Shown piece after piece: positions 42,292-53,853 of a DNA stretch of 64,000 nt (its first letter is position 1; every line of letters begins with the position of its first letter). The DNA comes from Rhododendron vialii (lineage: Eukaryota; Streptophyta; Magnoliopsida; Ericales; Ericaceae). The position numbers and the translations under genes are program-made. The stretch lies in assembly GCF_030253575.1 (NCBI RefSeq), contig NC_080557.1:47272501-47336500 (forward strand), written 5' to 3'. The notes under the pieces are model-generated. The model did no database searches and was not told the origin of the DNA. It saw nothing but the letters and a program-made list of their open reading frames with translations.

Positions 42292-42798
42292 AGCATGTCC
42301 GTTGACAAAACAGAAAAGAAAACCAATACTTGCTCGAGGTCTGATTTCTTGCATAATAATCTTCTAGTTGAGAACCAGAGGTACAGAAAATAAGGGTGTC
42401 TCTTGGAAGACAATAGGTGTATTGCACCATGTAAACCATTCATTGATCTTTCAATAAGAGCTGCTGCTTAGCTTATTCTTTTTCTCCAAGAAGTCCAACT
42501 TTCCATTGCGGTTATTGAGATTCATTTAATCGTGTTTGGATCATCAAATTTTAGAGGTTTTTACCGAAGGAAGATTATAACCATTTTTTAGAGTTTGTGA
42601 AGAACAACCACACCATACATCACATTGATTGGATATCATCTAATATAATTTTGAAACACATTTATCCGAAAATACATAACTCCTAGTAAAAATGGAATAT
42701 ATTCTTTCAAATTTAAGGGCTATTGGGTTTCTATCTCAGCCTCCAGACCAAACAAATGTGGCAAATGCAGGATTTTACGAACGCCAACACTTGTATGG
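42292..42798. other. Convergent 3' region of ISA2 and PAC
   Basis: The 507 bases between the two stop codons must hold both 3' UTRs. No other feature was seen. Confidence 0.5.
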
Positions 42799-45700
42799 CT
42801 ACCATTTCAAATCGATGGCCAGATCCAAGAGTGCTTCCACGAGACGAATGGTCTGTTGCTTCTCTTGTTGCTTTAACCGGATTGCAACAGACTCGGGATC
42901 AAGCCCTTGAGCATTTTGTGCTTCTCTTTGTTCAGCTCGAACCTCTCGCAGCAATGCATCAACCTCTCTCACGAAATCAACCCTCAAAAGAATATCATCC
43001 TCCTCCTCAAGTGGAGGTCTCAGTGGGCCTTGATGCTGATGGAAATTAGCCAATTCGTTAGAAAATACAAGTCTATCCCATATGACAAGGCTTGCTATTT
43101 GAAAAACTACAGTCCCAGAAACGCTTAGACTACCTATATATTCCTTTCCGGCTCAGGTAAAGAAGAAGAGAACAATCAAATATCAAAAACAAAACATCAC
43201 ACTTGGCTATCAAAAACAAAACTACTAGTATTTTTTCAAAACATCCCCATAGATATCGAAAAAACAAAACCTACTGCCAACTGAGGCTATCAAAGTTGAC
43301 CACTGTTGCAGTCTCTCAACAAGTATATGATTGCGAAAAGGAAAGATCTAACTATTCCTCCATTATGGGAGCTCTTTGTTCAGCTGCAGTTGTGGTTGTC
43401 AAGCTTATTTGTGTGCTTGTAAATATGTGTTGTTAGACTTTCTAATATAAATGGATGTCCCGTCCAAAGTAAACTCTTCCGAGATTCGTAAGTAGTAGCC
43501 TCCTATCGCCAGAAAAAATTAAAACCAATTTAAAGAAACCAAAAATATTTCTCCCCAAACTGAAGAGTGTGGTGATCATTGGAGATTGAAACCTAAAACC
43601 AGCTATTGTCAACAATAGAGAAAATAGCACTAAACTCATCCAAACAACATGAACTTATCTGAGTTATGCAGAATATAAGCTCGTGGCTATGTTGCAATTT
43701 GACGCTTGTGTTTGTACCTTATCAATGTCAAAGCCTACTGGGACAAGAATACTGTACGGATCCTCTCGTGGAAAGGTTTCAACCATCCTCTTTCTGCATT
43801 CCTTCAGCCATCCTTCTTCATCAAAACCATCATGCAAAATCAAAAGATCATTAAGCAGTCTCATCGCAGGAGGAGCTTCCCGTTTCAGAATTTCAGTCTA
43901 CAATGTAAAGTAAAGTAAGACTTAGTTTTGTATCCCAGTAAATAGAAATAAGAAGCACGGCATAATCTAAAGGAGACTTGGGGGATTGATAAGGACACAG
44001 CAATCAACTCATGCAAATGAGGTAGGCTGGACTTATTTTGCTGGGTAGAACTTATTGGAATTCTGATTGACTAGAAAGGTTGTATTGGAGTACAATAAGC
44101 AAGAAATGACCATTTGCTTGAGCTTTCAATAGGTTTCATAATTTCCAATGAATCATGAGAACTCCTAGAATGAATGGACCCCTGTTTACCCCAAGAGGGA
44201 ACAAGATTTGAACGAACAGAAAAGACTACAAGATGGAAGACAGGTGGACCAGCAGCAGCATAGACTACAAGTGATGTGTAAGGGAAACAAGACAAATTCA
44301 AATAAAAGCAGATTATTGCTCACGAAAGAAGTGCCATTCATTATGCAGGCTATACGCTGAATGTGATCTGAGATCCATTCGAGGCTATAGATCAAAAAAG
44401 ATGACTAGTGTGCATACCTCAATTCGCCTGTACAAGAGATCAAGACTTCTAATAGCATCCTTCTCGTCCTGAAAATGATAAGGAATACGTAAACAAGAGA
44501 GACAGAGAGGCCTAGCTGGTATTTCTAGGAAAAGTAGAACTGGCAATGGTTTCACTAACTCCCCCGTTCTAATTCTTTTTACTCATTATTCCTGTAGTAA
44601 CACATGCAAAGACTAAGGAGCCAGAGAAGCAAACCAATCCATGTTCTAGAAGCATCTCATAAATTGTTATGAGTTGTGTCTTCATTTTGAATTTGGATCA
44701 TTGCCAACAGAATGCATCTATAACCGGCAGAGACAGAAAGATCATAGCTATACTGTTGAATCCATCTTAACATGTACTATAAGTCTATAACTAAAGAAAT
44801 CGTTGTGCATATAATAGCATCACCTCAGAAAAAAAGTCAATCAGCCAGATGGATAAAGTAGCAAAAACTCAAACGTACATCACGTCGTGCAAGATCAAGG
44901 CGATTCCATATGACCATCAGAACAAGTTCAGTTAGTTCACCCCTCTCAGCAGCTTCCTCAATTTTCTGCAGACCAGTGAAACAATCATCATAACCATCAA
45001 ATTTTGACCTGAAAGATTAATACCCTTGTCGGGATGACAGAGAAAGACACCATGGGATGTTGCCACTGTACCAAAGGTACTCCTTTTGAAGGGAGCTTTA
45101 TACAGCTATGAATTTGCAGTAACTCTGCTTACATTCAAAATACTGTAAGTTACAGAAACTTAAAGGGCAAGGATGCAAAATTTGAGGAGAAGCATAGCAC
45201 TTTCATTTCTTAACAGAAGTGCATCATCGTTCATCTCCATGTCGGAAAAAATACTCCCAAATGTTTTTCTTATGTATTGAACAACCACTGCTAAATTTAA
45301 TATGGAGTATGCGAACAATAACTAAACACTTCAACACCAAACCCGATACAGCTTCAACAAGCATCTATCTTGCTTTGGAAACCAGAATTTACAAAACAAC
45401 TACCATATAGGCTTTCTACTGTGGATACTAAGTTACTAACCTAATGCTATGCCTATTGCCACGCCTGCAATATATTTGATAGGATTAGCGGGGATCAATC
45501 ACCAGACTATGGCACCTCAAATGCTGTTGTGGTTGGAAAATATGAGGCCACTCACACGAAACATTTTCTTCACTGTATTCAGAGATTACCTCTTCCACTT
45601 CTTCAGCAGATTTGAGAAGGCTTGAAACCAGTTGCCTTGCCTGTCGAAGGTCATCTTCCGGATAGTCTTTCAACCGCATACCAATTTCACGATATTCATC

Positions 45701-46866
45701 AACCTTTCTTTCCTCCTCCTCATCTTCCACTTGACGTTGTTGATGTAACTTCTTTGTTTTTTCGCGTTGTTGGGCTTGCCATTCCTAGTCTAACAAGGAT
45801 TAGAACCAGCTTTCACAGTATGCATCACCAAAATATCATTGAAGAATTTCAAACAACTATTAAAAATTTTGCAAACTTAGGTTTCGACATGAAGCCACAA
45901 ATGTATTTGTATTAAAGTGAGCACTGTCCTTTTTTTCCTGATTCAAGGACCACCGTCCATCTAAAGGATGAAAAAGGGTAAAGAATTGACCGACGAGAAC
46001 ATCAAATGAGCACGGGAATGTGCTCACATCAACTGAGCAATTTAGGACTTAGAATCTGTAGAGACTTGGGGAAACTCACATTAATCAAACTAAATTGATC
46101 AGTTGCACATGGTTTGGGTGGCTCAGCTTGAAGATTATAAGTTCACTCTCTTAAGCCAAAATCCAGCAGAGTAAAAGAATCCCCAAAATAGACGCCGCCG
46201 ACAATGCAATACCCAAGCACAGAGAAAAGTACAAAAGACTCATTCTTTGGATTCCAATTTTTCATTTTACGCCAAAAACCACTAGAGTAATGAATACCCA
46301 AGGTAGCTAACAATCACCCAATCCTCAAGCAGAGAGCAAAATATGAAAAGTGAAAAATCATGTGCAAAGAAAAGGAGGTCTGCATACTGAATACTTGGCA
46401 ATTCCAACAAGTCCGTTCTATGCTATTGTACACAAATCTTAAAGTACAATGGTGATAGGCTTCTGCATACTAAATGGGTGAACATATTCTCCGTAACCAA
46501 TTCTGCAAATGCATAATCTTGTACCAAATGAAAAATCTTAATGCGAATAAAGATAAAACTACATACATCATCGTAAAACTCTTTTGGGAGGCTGTGTAGG
46601 TCTTGTTCTTCTGTCTTCTTGGTCCTACGCAAAGCTGCTCCCAAAACCCACAAAGAATTAGACGTAAATTTTCGAGAAACCCAATTCAGTTGACAGACAT
46701 GATGGGTATAGGGGTACTGACCTGCGGCTGCGGTGGGACGAGACTTGGTCTTGAAAAGAGAAGTGCTTATTAGAGCTACTGAAGTACTTGAAAGAGTTGA
46801 GGAGTTGAGGGTTGCTGGTGGTGGTGGTGGCACACGAGAAGTCAGCTGGAACGCCAGTGCCACCAT
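42799..46866 (-). CDS. PAC: PALE CRESS (PAC), chloroplastic
   Basis: Seven exons (46866-46722, 46634-46567, 45784-45590, 44965-44879, 44468-44418, 43897-43718, 43035-42799) give 320 residues. PAC is a plant nuclear-encoded plastid protein; loss causes pale, arrested seedlings with defects in plastid 23S rRNA processing, ribosome assembly and transcript maturation. The model matches the family from LPKEFYDDEW through the charged, coiled-coil-like EDEEEERKVDEYREIG stretch, LVLMVIWNRLDLARRD, SLDLLYRRIE, LHDGFDEEGWLKECRKRM and the end IRLVEALLDLAIDLKW. The first about 48 residues are a Ser/Thr/Pro-rich transit peptide. I start at 46866 (MVALAF); two ATGs upstream in frame (46977 and 46959) would add 37 or 31 residues rich in Phe and Ser and look less like a transit peptide. 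Confidence 0.95.
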
Positions 46867-47064
46867 TTTTGGGGCATAAGCTTTAGACACGGTTCTCTCT
46901 ACAAGGTGAGAGGAGACAGCAAAAGAAAAAGAAAAAAGAGAAAAATCGTCTTGACCCATGAGTTCATTGAGTTGCACATTGGATAAATTGATGACTAAAA
47001 GTTTTGGATTTATTGCTTCTTCTACTTTGTTTTTTGGTTTTTATACTCCTCCTAAAAGTTGGAT
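46867..47064 (-). promoter_or_regulatory. PAC upstream region
   Basis: The leader and promoter of PAC must lie here and beyond. No TATA box was chosen. A MITE starts at 47065. Confidence 0.3.
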
Positions 47065-47377
47065 CTCTGTTTGGAACATATGAAAAAGAAAAGAAAGGAA
47101 AGGCTGCTGATTTTGTCACTTCCTCTTTTGTTCACACAACTCCTCTGCAAGTGTATTTTTGCACAAAAAATACATTTATAGGGGAATGGTGTTAACAAAA
47201 AAGGAAGTGGCAAAATCATTTTCCAAAAAAAAATGTGAGAAAAAAGAAAGAAAAAATTTACTATTTTTAAAATTTAAAATTATTATTTTCTTCTCTCTTT
47301 CTCTCCCAACCAAACAATAGGAGGAAAAAAAATTTAGATTTTTTTTTTCTTTTCCGTTCCGTATGTTCCAAACAGAG
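47065..47377. mobile_element. MITE, Tourist-like ends
   Basis: The left end CTCTGTTTGGAACATA and the reverse complement of the right end are identical over 16 bases. Inside, CACTTCCTCTTTTGTT is inverted against AACAAAAAAGGAAGTG, so the element folds. No clear target-site duplication was seen. It lies about 200 bases upstream of the PAC start. Confidence 0.75.
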
Positions 47378-47639
47378 CCGAACCTTTTATCAATTGATTT
47401 CCTTATCAATAGATGGTTTCACCAGGTATCTTTTTATTTGAACGAAAAATGTGATCAATATAGAAAGAAAACAGGAAAGCAAATATCAAGGTGGCCGGGG
47501 GAATCCATTGCCTTCTTCCAAGGACTTCAGAAGGCAGAAATTTCTTATCCAAAATCGGTTGGAAAAAAAAACTGATTTGTTGGGTGAATCATACAAGAAA
47601 AAGAGTCTATCACTGAACTGTCCAGAGATAGGCACCATC
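47378..47639. other. Spacer, possibly organelle-derived
   Basis: A-rich and adjacent to the ycf2 fossil. Open frames carry KKTGKQISRWPGE, which I could not place in a plastid or mitochondrial gene. Confidence 0.3.
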
Positions 47640-47970
47640 TATTCTCATGCATTTTATCGAGATTCAAACTTTCGTTATGTGTCAGAGTCATGGACCGAAT
47701 TCAATTTAGTGGGTTCTTTCATTCACATTGTTTCCATCAAGAACGTTTTATAAAATTCTTTAACCCCTGAATTTTGAGTATTCTACTGTCATGCAATTCA
47801 CAAGGTTCAACAAAACAATTGAATTGATATCTTGGTGGCGTTCCTTATCTATTCTATCGTATTAACAATCGAAATATGGTCGAAAGAAAAAATATCTATT
47901 TGTCTGGTTAATGAATCTCTTTCTATTGTAATTGTTCTGTACCTATCAGACGAAATATGCAATTTGGATA
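47640..47970 (+). pseudogene. Nuclear fragment of plastid ycf2 (NUPT)
   Basis: Across three frames the plus strand gives the N-terminal part of Ycf2: ESWTEFNLVGSFIHI (family DSWTQFNSVGSFIHI), then FHQERFIKFFNP, ILSILLSCNSQGST and YRINNRNMVERKNIYL, the last essentially unchanged. Several frame changes and stops break it. Ycf2 is a large plastid protein of an import-motor complex; this copy cannot work. The similarity at the DNA level is high in patches and lost between them, so it is an old transfer rather than a fresh one. It could also be a copy of a mitochondrial insertion of the same plastid segment. Confidence 0.85.
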
Positions 47971-48574
47971 TGCTATTGAGTAGTGATGAGGGTCCCGCTG
48001 ATGGGTTCAAATCAATATTACTAAAATTAACATTAGTATTGACTTTCGTCGACAAAAACAAAAACAAAAAAGTAAAAAATTAAATAAAAAATTTCCCGGA
48101 AAATTAAAAAGCCTCAGTAAAATTAAATGGTTAGTCTTTCAAGATCACAGTATATAATCCCAAAGTTCTTTCTTCATTTCCCATAATAAAAGTAGAGGTA
48201 GGTAAGAGAATTAATGCACTCATAACAAATTATCTGAGGGCACTCATTAACCAATAACCCTTCTTTTATTTCCCTCCATTTCCCACCAATTTTTGCCTTT
48301 TCATCTTCCATTGCATTCATACTTAAAATGCACATGAAATTACTCTCTCAGATTTCTTCAGGTTAACCTTTCTCATTTTCTTTCTACATTATTAGCCTTT
48401 TCCTTCATGTAAACTTTATGCTAAGAGTGATTATTAATGCCTTCTGCAGCTCAAAAAGGTGAGGGTGTTTTATAATTTGATTTACCATTAACTTTTCAGG
48501 TATCTTGAAAATGCAATTAATAGTAATTTTGTTTTTTTTTTCTTGGATTTTTTTTTTTTTTTTTTTGTAGCGTT
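47971..48574. other. Spacer and leader of the FAR1-like gene
   Basis: AT-rich with pure T runs. Near 48340-48480 there are leader-like signals: TTCTTCAG|GTTAAC, a tiny exon candidate after CTTCTGCAG, and a donor GGTGAGGG, then a T-tract and TTTGTAG just before the exon at 48575. Confidence 0.35.
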
Positions 48575-49133
48575 ATGACCTCAATGGATGGAGATCTAAT
48601 TGCAAGTGAGATTCAAAAATCCATTTCAAATTGTCTCGACTTAAACGAGTTACCACAGGAAGGTATTTTTTTTTTTCCCTCTTTTGTAATATGGATTTTG
48701 GTTAGTAGGATAATGATATGGTTGGAATGAGTATCTATTCCTCAGATGATATGGGAGTTGTGGAAGTCTCTAAAGCTGAAAAGTCGAAAGGCAACAAGAC
48801 TGAGCCTTTTGTTGGTCAATGTTTTCGAAGTGAAGAAGAGGCTTTCATCTTCTACAAAGCTTATGCGGATCGACATGGTTTTTCAGTTCGAAAAGGTCGG
48901 TTTGTCAACAGGAACGGAGAAATCGCAAGGCGTGATTTCTTTTGTCATCGAGAAGGTAAGCAACCGATAAAAATTCTGAAACCGTCGTTGCAGCAGCGGA
49001 ACAGGAAGTCCTCAAAATGCGAATGCAAAGCTCATTTAAGAATAGCATTGCGGAAGTCATGTAACGTTCTTCCTAAAGAGTGGCATGTCACGAAGTTCAT
49101 TGCTGATCACAACCATGACTTGTTGTCCCCTTC
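48575..49133 (+). CDS. FAR1-type DNA-binding protein, N-terminal part only
   Basis: Exon 1 (48575-48662) reads MTSMDGDLIASEIQ to LNELPQE; exon 2 (48746-49133) continues in frame with DDMGVVEV and carries the FAR1 DNA-binding domain: VGQCFRSEEEAFIFYKAYA, GFSVRKGR, RRDFFCHREG, SSKCECKAHLRI and WHVTKFIADHNHDL, a WRKY-GCM1 zinc fold with Cys, Cys and His-x-His. The acceptor that keeps frame is CCTCAG at 48745; two nearer AG sites give stops. Exon 2 ends at a good donor (CCTTC|GTAAGT). FHY3/FAR1 relatives next have a MULE transposase core and a SWIM finger; neither is found before MED33 starts at 49683. It is a short FRF-like factor, a truncated duplicate or a pseudogene. Confidence 0.7.
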
Positions 49134-49682
49134 GTAAGTACAATGATTGACTGATTTCGGGATTAACTTCCGTGCATATCAACAATAATTTTCCGGGACT
49201 CCAAACTTAACAACCGAGCAAACTTTTGATAGCCCTCAGGGTGTTTTTACGGCCAATAAATATTCAATTGAGCTCGGAAATGTGGAAAATTCCTTGCTAT
49301 CAAATTCTCACTCGACCAATCCCTTGCCGTTCACTTGGACTGGAGTTTCAGCAAACTAGAATTACAGATGCTATCAGCTTTAGTAGGTAAGAACCAGTGC
49401 AACTTGAAAAATGCCAGCAATTTAGGTTTTCCCAAAAACAAAAGACCTAAACGATAACAAACAGGCATTTGTCAAAGTTCCAAACGAGCATATATACAAA
49501 TTACAGAGACTACATCAATTATTCCTCTATTTGATCTGCTTCAACTGTACATAAGTGATAATTATACAAAATCCCGTACTAAATCAAGATTTTCCAGGGG
49601 AGCAGGCATCAATATAGCTAACCTAGCAAGTTACCCAAAATTTTCAAATCACCAGCTAAGTACTATCTATGTATGACAAAAT
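49134..49682. other. Convergent spacer before the MED33 stop
   Basis: Holds the MED33 3' UTR and whatever follows the FAR1-like exon 2 donor. I looked for MULE or SWIM domain coding on the plus strand and saw none. Confidence 0.5.
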
Positions 49683-52600
49683 TCAAAAAGATTCACTTTC
49701 AATGATCAATTCAGCAGCTGCACCCATTGTACCAACCCCACTAATGCCAAGAAGGGCCAGAGCCAATTCTTCCTCGTTCCACAAACACAACCCCTTGCTC
49801 AGTCTCTTCAATACGCTCACGTCCACTTCCAACATCCACATCGGCGTACACCCGACCATCAAGCTAACAAAACCCGACACATAAGCCCGCCATGTCACGC
49901 AGTCACAACCCAGCGATATTTTCCCATCAAGCGCGCTCGCTAGGAATTCCAAGTGGGCCCCAAGAACATTCCTCCGCCTCTTAGATGACGGCGATGACGA
50001 GTCCACTCCCCAAGCAAATGTACCCGAAAGCACTGCAAAGTATGCAAGAGCACAGCCACTAAGCATAGGAACCATCCCACCGGATTCCGTTCCATCAGGG
50101 TCTGATTTGTGAACTGATATGAACCAAGAAGGCAAAGTTTCCTTAATTAACGCTTGAACCAAGTTTAATCCTCCAGTTATCCAAACTAAAGAAGCTCCTA
50201 GGGTTGCTGCGAGCTTGACACGTGTCATGGCCGTAGCAAGAGAAACCTGGCCATACCTCATCCCATTCTTAGTCCTCTTAGAGGGCCCCATTTTGTCTCT
50301 ACAACCGAAACTTGCAATATCTTTAACAGAGCGCATTAGGAGGAAAACAATTTCCTCTGACATGAACATGATGTTTCTGACAGCCCGGTGGACTCGTAAG
50401 TAGAGTATTCCAGGAGCCACCGGAGAAATCCCGCCAGAGAAATGGAAACCAAATCCATGGCCCAGAAGGGCACCCACAGCACCATTGCTAGAGGTGAGAG
50501 TGGGGGTTAGACCCAGAGTGCAAGAGAAGCATTGTCTTAGGAGCTGATCTACAGCATCGCTGTTGTGGTGGAAGACAGTACGGGAAGCTGAGAAAATAAG
50601 GAAGTCGCTCCAACGCTTTACTTTCTGAGCCCACAAGGAGGCTATAATCGGCAAACATGGCCATGGGCAACCAGCTGCAAGGTTGTCCAAAGCTGGGCCG
50701 ATCAGAAATAGTAATCGCTCGCTGGCCCTGTCTAATTTGTAGGTTATTGTTAGGCTTATAAGCGCAGCCAAGGGTAAAGGCAGCGTAGCTTGAGAGCTTC
50801 CTCCTGCAACCACACAAGTTTTACTTAATCTACAACTATCATGATAATTTAAGTCAGAAGTGCCAGTTTCTTAGCATACGTATATTTCCAGTTTCAACTT
50901 CCTGCATTTAACATATATAACTGTTTGATTACAGTTCCCAGAAGAAAATTAAATTTTGAAACTTTTCACATGTTACTCATTTTTTTAGAGGAGCGATTTG
51001 GAAGAAGTTAAATTTGTTTATTTTGAAATCTCTTTCGAAAACTAGATTTATTGCAAAAAAATCCTGAAAACAAGTTGATATCCTTCTACCAAATGAGTTT
51101 ACTAAATATTCTGAAAATACTAATTTTGAAACAGAAACCAATAGGAAGCATTATATCTCTAAACTATTCACCTGAAAAGAACTGTTTCAATTTTATTGAT
51201 CCACACGAATTTCGAGTATTGAGGGCGTCAATAACAGCAAATACTACTAGAAGATACCTGCAACGAGACTTGGAACATCAACACCAATGCCAGCCAAGAT
51301 TTTTTTAATCTGTTGCTCGACAATGGCTAAATTTGCTCCAGGGCTTGGCCAATCAGTACCATTCATTGAAGCAGGCTTCCAAATACCCCGAGTTACTTCA
51401 GCAGAAAAGTAACTTACAATGGTAGCCATGGATGCAGGAAGAAAATCAGCAAGATCTTTGAGACCTGAGATAGAGACGTAGAACCGGTAAAATTCCTCAA
51501 CACTATTGAGTAACTAGTAGACGTAACCAGTAAAATTATACTTACTTGGAAAATATATCCTAAACGACACAAACTCGCAGCAACCATATCAGCTAGCTAA
51601 CCTGAGGATTACTCCTCGACCCAAAAGCGGGAGCTGCGGGAGGAAAAAATGGTATACTCGTAGACTCATAGAAAATCTGCCTTAATACTCGGTAGGCGGT
51701 ACTCAAGGCTCCCCCTCTTGCAGATTGAACAAATACTATAGATCGAGCAGTTTACAATCTCTTGTATGCAGACAATTTAACACCCACTTTCTAAATAAAT
51801 AGGGAGAAATCCTTTTTTCAATAAAAAAATGAGTATGAAAATAGGGAGAAACATATCACTCATACATTTGAAGGCCAGCACAAATACTACCCCTTGTCCT
51901 GAGGACTCTAGCTTGGTCCTATGACATATTATTATCATTGACAACTAGAAAATGAACCCGTCAAAACAAAATATTGTCACGCAATCAAGACAAACGAGTA
52001 ACTTCGCTTTATGCAGTGTCAGCAGAGTTGCAGATTGTTTGTAAGTGAAATACATATTTAAGGATATTGAGTAAACAAACAAACACCTTCAAACTTCAAA
52101 AAAGAAAAAAAGAACACCTTTAAAGAAACACCTCTGATATCAATCAAAAGTTTCAAAAAAACAGTTTTTCTTCACCTCCACCACGAAAGAGGTAAGGTTT
52201 CACTGTTTTATTAGTGAAAAATTGCAAAACCAGAGAGTCAAACTGAAGAAGGTTGGACTAACCTGTCGCAAGTTCGCGAGGAGACAACCTCCCATGGGCA
52301 CACGCACTCAAAGCAGCATCAAGCACAAAGGGAACAGCTTCCATAAGGTCCCAAGCTGGTAATTTTAGTTGACGAGAGGCATCTTCCAACGCAGACCCAG
52401 ATGAATTACTGCTACCAGAAGTTGTAGAAGTCTGAGGTTGACCACCTCTATTCACTTTTCTAAACATCATGTTCAAAAGCCCATCCACAATCTGATGAAC
52501 AGAACTCCCATGTACGAGACAAGGGAGGGTTGAAGTTATGCATTCTTGATGCTGCCTGTACCAGCGTTTCAATTTAGGAAAGGATTCCATATATATGGGT

Positions 52601-53813
52601 TCTGACGGAGATGGGCTTGCAAATTTTGACAGCCTTTTGCTTTTAAGTTGATCCTTAGGTGTGGTTGCGTAAGATGCTAGCTGGGAGTTGCGAACTAATA
52701 ACAGGTACTCTGGAGTTAATTTGGATCCCATGGGAGCCACATCTCCCGTAACGTGTTCTAGAGGAGGACGATCAAACCTCCATAGTTTCAGCAGAAGAGT
52801 AAATGCATTGGAGAACACAACGTGGGAAGATATTTCTTCCCCTGTCGGAAGAGTCCATGATGCCTTGGGCGAACATGATCCGAAGACCTCACAGATGGGC
52901 ATCAATTTGCCCGCAAGTTGGGGAACCTAGAAGGCAATAATAACATCAGATTAATGCAAAAGATGATCTCCGTGAGAGTTTTCCACTATGTACAGTACAG
53001 AATTCATTCTCTCTATGTCGTTCAGAAGCTGAATAGAATGCCTCCAATGTTTCTGACAATGCCACAAATCTATATGCACAAATCATGATATAGTGTCAGG
53101 AACTTCTCAATCCATGTATGAGGAGACGCACATTTCATGTTCAGCTTCTTTTTGGTGCACAATTGTCTTCTGTGACAAGTAATCAAAACCCATGCTCTAT
53201 CCTTTGAAGTATATCAAGGGGTAGGGCTTTTGTTTAATTCTTGGCCTACTCTCACCGCGAGAAAGATTAAAAAAAAACACTGCATACTGGACTTTGTATA
53301 TTTCGTTGACTTCTAAACAAACATATCTAGCTAAAATTCAGAAGGAAGAATGGTTGCTGAAGTTCAACCTACCATGCCATGTAAATTAAAAATCTGAATA
53401 CAATCAGAAGATGATATCCCGACAAGGAGAACATCCAGAAACAGAGCATAAGCTCTCAAATGGCTCTCAACCCCAGAATAATCTGCAGGAACTATGAGTG
53501 ATAGCAACTTTGTTATCAAAAGAACAGTATGTTCCTGCAAACATAGAACAAACTGTAATTTCAACAAAAGCAGAAAAGGGGAAACGTAGTAATCTACTGT
53601 CACGTGATACTTTAGAGCGATTCCAACATCATTCACCACCTTACCTGTATGTTCCAACCACGAATCAGAGACGCCCCACATAGGATTGTTGCAGCAGATA
53701 ACTTCTCATCATCTGAACCACCAACAGCGATCTCATATATTTTCTCTATCTCTGCTAAGCTTCCATATAATGCATGAGTGAAAATTCAGTTGGCTTGCCA
53801 GTGGTAAATTAAG

Positions 53814-53853
<40 letters not shown>

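Noticed and set aside
46423-46977. 184-residue minus-strand frame as an intact gene
   Set aside because: It reads through PAC exon 1, an intron and exon 2; the family match requires splicing.
47451-48083. Two hypothetical proteins on the plus strand
   Set aside because: They are frame pieces of the ycf2 fossil and its flank rather than genes.
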